From positions 1 to 36,650 of the forward strand of contig NZ_AEEA01000156.1 of NCBI RefSeq assembly GCF_000297095.1: a stretch of DNA of 36,650 nucleotides. The letters run 5' to 3'. Positions within the stretch are counted from its first letter, which is position 1. Each line of letters opens with the position of its first letter. Positions 32,402 to 36,650 of this stretch are shown piece by piece. The DNA is from Treponema primitia ZAS-1. Lineage in GTDB: Bacteria; Spirochaetota; Spirochaetia; Treponematales; Breznakiellaceae. The notes under the pieces are model-generated. The model did no database searches and was not told where the DNA came from. It worked only from the letters and a program-made list of their open reading frames with translations. Both the position numbers and the translations under genes were made by a program.

Positions 32402-32504
32402 CGGCGCCGGGCACTCTTTTTTGCCGTAAGAAGAATTTCACCACGGAGGACACGAAGGGACACAAAGGTGAATAGGAAAAGATCATAGGACTACCCGTCC
32501 TATT
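32402..32504 (+). repeat. 103-bp direct repeat, copy 2
   Basis: It is nearly identical to 31632-31734, with changes at 32412 and 32500. Its right edge coincides with the point where homology to a Gp49-like toxin begins (codon at 32503), so it marks the break in that gene. Confidence 0.95.
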
Positions 32505-32652
32505 CCATTTTAAAAATGAAATTCATTTATGTGGGATATTATTAGGAGGGGATAAAAAAGGAAAAGATGAAAAGCTATTTTATAAAGGGCTTATAAGAGA
32601 TGCGGAAGAACTGATAGGAAAATACAGGAACCAAAAATGGGAGGAGGAATAA
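32503..32652 (+). pseudogene. 3' fragment of a Gp49/HigB-like toxin gene
   Basis: The frame that ends at TAA 32650-32652 reads FHFKNEIHLCGILLGGDKKG, then KDEKLFYKGLIRDAEELIGK and a charged tail. LLGGDKxG followed by an aromatic-rich helix and an AxxL helix is the C-terminal end of phage Gp49-like RelE-superfamily toxins (about 110-120 residues). Only about 49 codons remain, starting exactly at the repeat boundary. The antitoxin gene begins 1 bp after its stop, using GGGAGGAGG inside this fragment as ribosome binding site. Confidence 0.65.
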
Positions 32653-32653
32653 C

Positions 32654-32971
32654 ATGGCCGGAAAATCAAAGAATGCTATTTTAGCAATGGAATCAATGAT
32701 GTCCCCTGAATCTGTTCAGAGGACGCGAATAAAAGCTGAACAGGAAATATTGACCATTAAACTTGGTCAATTAAGGGAAAAGAGGGGGTTAAAACAAAAT
32801 GAAATAAATAACTTTAGCCAGACATCAGTTTCCCGGCTGGAAAAACGAAAGGATATAAAAATATCAACATTGGTTGAATATTTAAATAGCCTAGGCATGG
32901 GATTGGAAATAAAAACATACCCAATAGACAAGAACAACAAATTAAAGGCACAGGTATTATTAAAAACATAA
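32654..32971 (+). CDS. XRE family antitoxin (partner of truncated toxin)
   Basis: The 105-residue protein has MMSPESVQRTRIKAEQEI, then the helix-turn-helix LREKRGLKQNEINNFSQTSV with SRLEKRKDIKISTLVEYLNS and LGMGLEIKTYP, the layout of antitoxins that follow Gp49-like toxins. It should bind DNA and its toxin, but only the toxin's 3' end remains next to it, so it is an orphan antitoxin. A strong ribosome binding site lies in the preceding fragment. Confidence 0.88.
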   Translation: MAGKSKNAILAMESMMSPESVQRTRIKAEQEILTIKLGQLREKRGLKQNEINNFSQTSVSRLEKRKDIKISTLVEYLNSLGMGLEIKTYPIDKNNKLKAQVLLKT

Positions 32972-32989
32972 ATATCTATGCTCGGCTTT

Positions 32990-33013
32990 CCCGCCCTGGT
33001 ACTCACCTAAAGG
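32990..33013 (+). repeat. 24-bp dispersed repeat, copy A
   Basis: It matches 35373-35396 at 21 of 24 positions; both share TGGTACTC and CCTAAAGG. It stands just left of an imperfect palindrome (33007-33041) and outside the IS21-like element. Confidence 0.7.
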
Positions 33014-33041
33014 GGAACGCCTTTTTTTGCGTTTTCCCTAG
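33007..33041 (+). other. Imperfect palindrome after the XRE gene
   Basis: CTAAAGGGGAACGC and GCGTTTTCCCTAG can pair around a CT-rich loop with seven T residues. It could slow or end transcription of the antitoxin gene, but the T-run is in the loop rather than after the stem, so it may be a REP-like repeat. Confidence 0.45.
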
Positions 33042-33072
33042 CCGTACGGCGCAGTTCGCCCCAGAAAAAGGG

Positions 33073-33077
33073 GACCA
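33073..33077. repeat. Target-site duplication GACCA, left
   Basis: GACCA lies immediately outside the left terminus of the 964-bp element and is repeated at 34042-34046. Confidence 0.65.
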
Positions 33078-33147
33078 TGTAAACTACGGCGATTTAGACC
33101 AACCGGTCCGGCGCAAGTGATCCAGCAGTCCGGCCAAAAATGATCCA
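33078..33147 (+). repeat. Left terminal repeat region of the IS21-like element
   Basis: About 70 bp that match the reverse complement of 33972-34041 without large gaps. TGTAAACTACG is perfect and CGG(C)CAAGTGATCC and AATGATCC keep the same spacing, while the stretch between is poorly conserved. Confidence 0.75.
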
Positions 33148-33159
33148 CCGGCTGCGATG

Positions 33160-33498
33160 TCAACCCGCCACGCGGATTATTTCCAGTTCTCGAAGGGCAT
33201 TGGGGCTTTTTTCCAGGATTTGTAAAAGGCGACAGGAAGCGCCGGAGGGGGTGTTGACACCGCTTTCCCAGCTTTCCACGGTTTTTTGGCTAACCCCCAT
33301 GCAGATCGCAAAAGACTTCAAGGTTAAGTTGCTCCGCAATCGGATCTGCCTGATAGCCTCCCGGTCATAGACATGGAGGGGTGCAATGGTGATATCCGGC
33401 GCCTCGGCCACCCGAACCCGCGCCTTGGTTTTGTCTCCCTGGGCGTAATCCAGCACGTCATTAAGGCCTTCCATAATGCTTTCATATTGTTTGCTCAT
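33160..33498 (-). CDS. HigA2/XRE-type antitoxin in the IS21-like element
   Basis: The 112-residue protein has an N-terminal toxin-binding region (QYESIMEGLNDVLDYAQGD) and a C-terminal helix-turn-helix (SFAICMGVSQKTVESWESGV then NTPSGASCRLLQILEK), the order seen in antitoxins partnered with RelE-superfamily HigB2-type toxins. GGAGG before ATG 33498 fixes the start. It overlaps the toxin gene by 17 bp, and its stop lies 12 bp inside the left terminal repeat region. The 19-bp palindrome between the promoter boxes is its likely binding site. Confidence 0.9.
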   Translation of the reverse strand: MSKQYESIMEGLNDVLDYAQGDKTKARVRVAEAPDITIAPLHVYDREAIRQIRLRSNLTLKSFAICMGVSQKTVESWESGVNTPSGASCRLLQILEKSPNALRELEIIRVAG

Positions 33499-33823
33499 TT
33501 CCCAATTCCTCCACAATCAGTTTCACCACTTTTTTAATCTTGTTTTTTTCGTCTTTGGTCAAATTGTCTTTCTCATTTTTTGGGAATAGATCAATCATAC
33601 AGATGATTTGCGCGGTGGGCATGTCAATATAGAGAACCCGAACTCCACCGCTTTTTCCACCGCCCTCTAAATTCCAGCGGACTTTGCGCAGACCTCCGGT
33701 TCCTTCCATCATTTTGCCCAAGGCAGGATTTTCCAAGAGCGCGTCTTCCAGCTTGCGCAGATCCTCGGCAGTCAGACCTAGGGCGTCCCATTCCCGATCA
33801 AACTTTTTAGCGTAAACAAACAT
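33482..33823 (-). CDS. RelE-superfamily toxin in the IS21-like element
   Basis: The 113-residue protein reads MFVYAKKFDREWDALGLTAE, then DALLENPALGKMMEGTGGLR and KVRWNLEGGGKSGGVRVLY and IICMIDLFPKNEKDNLTKDE: the RelE/HigB2 fold with the basic KVRW strand, GGVRVLY and FPKNEKxNL. Such toxins cut ribosome-bound mRNA. The nearest strong ribosome binding site, AGGAGG (33840-33845), is 16 nt from ATG 33823 but 7 nt from an in-frame CTG at 33832, so CTG initiation is possible. It is the first gene after an operator-containing promoter. Confidence 0.9.
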   Translation of the reverse strand: MFVYAKKFDREWDALGLTAEDLRKLEDALLENPALGKMMEGTGGLRKVRWNLEGGGKSGGVRVLYIDMPTAQIICMIDLFPKNEKDNLTKDEKNKIKKVVKLIVEELGNEQTI

Positions 33824-33860
33824 CCGGTTCAGACGATTTCCTCCTAAAAACCATACAAAT

Positions 33861-33890
33861 AGCATAACCCTATTTGATAGGGTTTGTCAA
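33861..33890 (-). promoter_or_regulatory. Toxin-antitoxin promoter in the IS21-like element
   Basis: On the reverse strand a perfect TTGACA (33885-33890) and TATGCT (33861-33866) are 18 bp apart. The start would be near 33854. Confidence 0.7.
33866..33884 (-). promoter_or_regulatory. Palindromic operator between -35 and -10
   Basis: AACCCTAT (33866-33873) and ATAGGGTT (33877-33884) form perfect 8-bp arms around a 3-nt centre. The palindrome fills the promoter spacer, an ideal place for autorepression by the antitoxin. Confidence 0.75.
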
Positions 33891-33971
33891 GAGACAAAAT
33901 AGAACTTCCTTCGTTGTTTCAGGGGAAGATAAATGATCCAGATCTCCGGGCGGGCTCGCATCTCGGAAATC

Positions 33972-34041
33972 CGGATCATTTATTCCCGTGTCCATGGATC
34001 ACTTGGGCCGGATCGGTGGGTCATTTCGACCGTAGTTTACA
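33972..34041 (-). repeat. Right terminal repeat region of the IS21-like element
   Basis: Read on the reverse strand it begins TGTAAACTACG and matches the left end in termini and in the spacing of two TGATCC sites. A further TGATCC in the opposite orientation occurs at 33934-33939. Confidence 0.75.
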
Positions 34042-34046
34042 GACCA
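34042..34046. repeat. Target-site duplication GACCA, right
   Basis: Directly outside the right terminus of the element, identical to 33073-33077. Confidence 0.65.
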
Positions 34047-34307
34047 GGAACGATAATTTCATAACAGCTCCTTTGTGGAGCTTAAGCCCAGGTTTTAGAC
34101 ACGGCTCTTTGGCCCGCTGCGTATATAAGGGAGTTATGATGAAAAACGCTTTACCCTGAGGATCGATTTTTTAAAATTCGTATGGGGTGATTCGTGGCGA
34201 GGGGTACATATGCGGCTGATTTACTCGGCCTAACTAGGAGAAGTAATACTGTGACCGGATCAAGAGACTCCAAGCCTGCGCAAGGTCCCCCCGACGCAGA
34301 ACCGCTG

Positions 34308-35054
34308 TCAACCGGAAACGCCTCCCAATCCGTCAAGCCCCAGAGCCGAGGCGATTTGCTCATCACTCAGCCCCAAGTCCCGCAGTTTTTGGACCGCTTG
34401 CTGTTCCATTTGCCGCCGCTCCTGCTCCGCTTGCCGCCGCTCCTGCTCCAAAGCCCGAATTTTCCCGCCATATTCCAACTCAGCATCTTTATACCCGGCC
34501 CGCCTTGCGCTGACCATACCACTCTGGTAATCCAGTTGGTTCTTCAGTTCATGGTTAAGCCGCGCCCGCATTATCTCGTCCTGGCTTACCGTTAAAAGTT
34601 CCGTCGTTGCCATGGCTATCCCTTCCTCATGGTTTAGTATTTCGTTAATCAAATCCCGACGTGTTGGGTCCTGAATAAACCGAAAAAACACCGCCCACCG
34701 CTCAATCACCGTCATTTCAGGAACCGGTTTCGTCAGGAATTGTTCCGCTTTCGGTAATTCTACATCAATTATAGAGGTCAGACCGTTAAATGGCAAGTTG
34801 TGTTCCGAATCATAATAATTGACGGCGTTAACCGGTGGTTCATTGGCAATAACGGAAACGACAGTGACCGGCCGCTGTATGACAGCCGAGACGAGGAAGC
34901 GCAGGGCGCTGCGGGACTCAGCCGTCTCCCGGGTTAGAACAGCCTTAAAGACCGGGTCGCGGGTGATGTCCAGAGGGTCGTCTTCCGGCCTCAGCTGGAT
35001 CCGTTTTTTCTCATAGAACTCTTCTGCGGGTTTGTCAAAATCATTGTTTTGCAT
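34308..35054 (-). CDS. Rpn family nuclease/transposase-like protein lacking its core
   Basis: The 248-residue protein begins like Rpn (PD-(D/E)XK) proteins: DITRDPVFKAVLTRETAES, RSALRFLVSAVIQRPVTVVS, ANEPPVN. It then jumps to NYYDSEHNLPFNGLTSIIDV and ELPKAEQFLTKPVPEMTVIE, a region that in relatives lies roughly 80 residues later. The missing part holds the catalytic core strands, so nuclease activity is unlikely although the frame is open. The C-terminus has a glutamine/arginine coiled coil with a 7-residue repeat (EQERRQA) and LRDLGLSDEQIASALGL. AAGGAGA 8 nt before ATG 35054 fixes the start. Intact relatives promote RecA-independent recombination. Confidence 0.75.
   Translation of the reverse strand: MQNNDFDKPAEEFYEKKRIQLRPEDDPLDITRDPVFKAVLTRETAESRSALRFLVSAVIQRPVTVVSVIANEPPVNAVNYYDSEHNLPFNGLTSIIDVELPKAEQFLTKPVPEMTVIERWAVFFRFIQDPTRRDLINEILNHEEGIAMATTELLTVSQDEIMRARLNHELKNQLDYQSGMVSARRAGYKDAELEYGGKIRALEQERRQAEQERRQMEQQAVQKLRDLGLSDEQIASALGLDGLGGVSG
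34410..34451 (-). repeat. 21-bp tandem repeat inside the Rpn-like gene
   Basis: Two near-identical 21-bp units (34410-34430 and 34431-34451; 19 of 21 positions match) encode the repeated EQERRQA/M coiled-coil heptads. Slippage here would change the linker by whole heptads without a frameshift. Confidence 0.75.
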
Positions 35055-35294
35055 GTAATTTATCTCCTTACAGGGAAGATGCCCTTGGGGAGAAATTTGC
35101 TTTAGTGGTTGGAGAAATTTTTCACTTTTTTTAACACAAGCGGCCCAATGGGTGAGGGCCAATAGAGGTCGGACGTTACTTTTCGGTAGTGGCTACAACA
35201 CAGAGTACATATATGGTGTAGGGTAAAGGATGGTACACTAGGCAAATTCAGCGTCAGGTACACTTTTGCGCCATGTGGTATAGCAGATAGGGAG

Positions 35295-35329
35295 AATTTT
35301 AACCGCTAAGGACACGAAGGCGCAGAAGG
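35295..35329 (+). repeat. Degenerate copy of the CACGGAGGACACGAAGG repeat
   Basis: It shares AATTT, GGACACGAAGG and CA-AAGG in the same order as the core of the 103-bp repeats at 31632 and 32402. It indicates an older copy of the same dispersed repeat. Confidence 0.6.
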
Positions 35330-35372
35330 GAAGAAAACCGGGCGCTGGCATTAAAAAACACCTTCAGGCTTA

Positions 35373-35396
35373 CCCGTCATGGTACTCGCCTAAAGG
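35373..35396 (+). repeat. 24-bp dispersed repeat, copy B
   Basis: It matches 32990-33013 at 21 of 24 positions. The two copies bracket the IS21-like element and the Rpn-like gene. Confidence 0.7.
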
Positions 35397-35410
35397 CACG
35401 TCTATTGACA

Positions 35411-35434
35411 GCGGGGAAAGCATTGCTTCCCCGC
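35411..35434 (-). other. Strong hairpin downstream of the surface-protein gene
   Basis: GCGGGGAA and TTCCCCGC form a perfect 8-bp stem around an 8-nt loop (AGCATTGC), about 30 bp beyond the stop of the gene ending at 35465. No T-run follows on either strand, so it is not a standard terminator. Confidence 0.7.
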
Positions 35435-35464
35435 ATACACATTCCCCCTCCTGATGTCCGTGTG

Positions 35465-36650
35465 CTACCGCACACAGAAAGCAGGGGCGCAGCCACCAAC
35501 CGCAGACGCACGGCTGACGTCGGCATAACCATAGGTGCCCACATCAAAGAAATAGGAGTTCGCCCCAGAAAAGGGTGAAGCCGTCCAATACCACCATACT
35601 GCATTAGAGCTGTGGTACTTTAACCTTTCTGCGTCGCTCGTATAGTATGCAAGGTGTACCTGATTTGCAAAGTTTTCATAGGACAAATAGAGTGCCGGAC
35701 CAAACAGTTCCCATACTGTGGGGAGCCAGAGCTTGTCTTCAATGAGATCCGCAGCTGTCGCTCCAGTTCCGCCATTTGCCACATAGCGCTTGGGCGCCCA
35801 AAGCGCCTCATCCGGTACGCCTGCCGCAACAAGACCGGCAAGGAAGCTTCCGCTGCCCGGATCGGTTGTGGGTACAAGGTATTTCCGCATTTCACTGCCC
35901 AAATATCCATTAGCATTGGTGTTGGTCGCTTCCATTCGGCGCTCCACCGGCACATTTTGGAACTGGAACACCACATGTTTTGTGGCGTCGTTAGCGGTTT
36001 CGGTATAGGTACCGTCCGAATGGAATGAGTTAATGCCCACCACCATAAGCCGCAGGAGTTTGCCATGTGCGCCTAAATCAGTGTTACTTTCGTTGAATGC
36101 CCCTTCTCCGTTGTACGCGTCAACCTGGAGACTGGGCAGGTCAATATAATCTCCCAGTTGTATAATACTTGCCAGGTCTTCGTCCCCTGCTTTCGGCGTA
36201 GAAATCAGGCCGCTCAGGGCTTTGAATGTATCGCCTACCCCGGCGGCGCCGCTTGCCGAAATGCCGAACAGGTCTTTAAGGTCCATGGGGCCTGCGGTAT
36301 GGACGCCAAGGGTATAGGCCGCAGTAGCCGGAAACACAATCGTTACGGTCCCGCTGCCAGCCGCGTTCGTCACGTTTGCCCCGGTATAAGTAAAACTGTC
36401 TGCCGTTACACCGGTAAGGGTATAGCCGGGTTTGGCGGTCAGGGTAACAATGGCCTGGTATACCGTGGCGGGGGCAAAATTCCCGGCGAATGATGCCCCA
36501 TCGCTCTTTTGCCAGATGATGGTTCCGGTGTATTGGCTCTGGTCAATCGGCGTGGTAACCGGGGCAGTATCTTTAACCGGCGCCATAACCAGATCGTTTA
36601 GGCTCAAGACGTTTATAACCGTGTCGCTGGTGATGGTAACATTCACCGTG
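35465..36650 (-). CDS. Large surface-type protein, C-terminal part (Ig-like repeat plus DUF6273-like domain); 5' end outside window
   Basis: The frame is open to the window edge; the GTG at 36646 is probably an internal Val, so this is a partial gene of at least 394 codons. First comes a repeat-type beta domain (QYTGTIIWQKSDGASFAG, then AIVTLTAKPGYTLTGVTADS), as found in large extracellular treponemal proteins. Then comes a domain with KLWLPTVWELFGPALYLSYE and VWWYWTASPFSGANSYFFDV, ending CAPAFCVR. The LWLP-x-WELFG, WYWTASP and PAFCVR motifs resemble DUF6273 and C-type-lectin/FGE-like folds that bind ligands at the surface. Function is unknown; adhesion or substrate binding is inference. Confidence 0.75.
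   Translation of the reverse strand, partial: TVNVTITSDTVINVLSLNDLVMAPVKDTAPVTTPIDQSQYTGTIIWQKSDGASFAGNFAPATVYQAIVTLTAKPGYTLTGVTADSFTYTGANVTNAAGSGTVTIVFPATAAYTLGVHTAGPMDLKDLFGISASGAAGVGDTFKALSGLISTPKAGDEDLASIIQLGDYIDLPSLQVDAYNGEGAFNESNTDLGAHGKLLRLMVVGINSFHSDGTYTETANDATKHVVFQFQNVPVERRMEATNTNANGYLGSEMRKYLVPTTDPGSGSFLAGLVAAGVPDEALWAPKRYVANGGTGATAADLIEDKLWLPTVWELFGPALYLSYENFANQVHLAYYTSDAERLKYHSSNAVWWYWTASPFSGANSYFFDVGTYGYADVSRASAVGGCAPAFCVR

Larger units (their letters stand above)
33078..34041. mobile_element. 964-bp IS21-like non-autonomous element carrying a TA module
   Basis: Both ends begin TGTAAACTACG reading inwards, giving TG...CA termini. Reading inwards, each end then has CGG(C)CAAGTGATCC and AATGATCC at matching distances (TGATCC at 33118 and 33141 on the left; GGATCA at 33996 and 33973 on the right, both 23 bp apart). 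GACCA stands directly outside each end (33073-33077 and 34042-34046), a 5-bp target duplication. IS21 elements have TG...CA ends, multiple subterminal transposase sites and 4-8-bp duplications, but are about 2-2.5 kb with istA and istB. Here the only genes are a toxin and an antitoxin, so movement would need IstAB in trans. Confidence 0.75.
35055..35464. other. Intergenic region with repeat remnants
   Basis: This 410-bp region holds no credible gene. It contains two direct GGTACACT motifs 25 bp apart (35232 and 35257), a degenerate copy of the CACGGAGGACACGAAGG repeat (35295-35329), copy B of the 24-bp repeat (35373-35396) and a strong hairpin (35411-35434). Confidence 0.6.

Noticed and set aside
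31632..32504. CRISPR array from the repeats near 31.6 and 32.4 kb
   Set aside because: Only two 103-bp copies 770 bp apart with a gene module between; no short regularly spaced units and no cas genes.
34042..34307. Gene or istAB remnant right of the IS21-like element
   Set aside because: Only a very short start-like frame (MMKNALP at about 34137) follows a GGGAG; no similarity to IstA or IstB or other protein was recognised.
35232..35264. Two GGTACACT motifs as an end of a second insertion element
   Set aside because: No inverted counterpart or target duplication was found in the window; kept only as a note in the intergenic description.
35411..35434. Hairpin as an ordinary Rho-independent terminator
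   Set aside because: Neither strand has a T-run after the stem, so the standard definition is not met.

Overview
The window looks like part of a spirochaete chromosome, most likely a host-associated, fermentative Treponema of the termite-gut type. This is inferred from gene content: NifJ-type pyruvate oxidoreductase, a cluster of bactofilin, lnt, HU and rpsT, a CBS/DRTGG family II pyrophosphatase, and a coding GC content that looks clearly above half. No rRNA or tRNA gene was seen.

Housekeeping part (1-29.6 kb). The left edge carries the 3' end of what may be a structured RNA. Then come nifJ, with its own promoter and terminator, and a spirochaete-type hypothetical plus a GT4 glycosyltransferase on the + strand. 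mazG and pth lie on the - strand. GH36 alpha-galactosidase, the pyrophosphatase and a PNPOx-like flavoprotein follow on +. A long - strand run (18.1 to 12.2 kb) reads zinc-ribbon protein, rpsT, HU, lnt, response regulator, bactofilin, pncC, clpP and a phospholipase-C-like protein, with 4-8 bp overlaps suggesting translational coupling. An Rrf2 iron-sulfur regulator and a membrane protein follow on +. A DinG-like helicase fused to a JAB/RadC-like domain, a small monooxygenase and a retropepsin-like protease are on -. A second - strand operon reads thiamine pyrophosphokinase, membrane protein, miaB, LapA-like and SPOR-domain protein, and ends at a clear terminator. pcnB/cca and a lipoprotein run divergently from it.

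Accessory part (29.6-36.65 kb). The DNA becomes visibly more AT-rich and repeat-rich. It holds a concentration of toxin-antitoxin (TA) modules: a possibly frameshifted toxin/antitoxin pair, a HigBA pair, a UPF0175/PIN pair whose toxin looks like an internally deleted chimera, a 5'-truncated Gp49-like toxin with an intact XRE antitoxin, and a HigB2/HigA2-type pair. A 103-bp direct repeat flanks the UPF0175/PIN module. The last pair is the only cargo of a 964-bp element (33078-34041) with inverted TG...CA ends, identically spaced subterminal repeats and a 5-bp GACCA target duplication. This looks like a non-autonomous IS21-type transposable unit with a TA module in place of istAB. An Rpn-family nuclease lacking its catalytic core follows. 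The window ends inside a large surface-type protein whose C-terminus resembles DUF6273/C-type-lectin-like domains and is followed by a strong hairpin, so a link to a diversity-generating retroelement is possible but unproven.

The strongest candidate for something undescribed is the TA-carrying IS21-like unit together with the repeat-bounded, decaying TA island around it.
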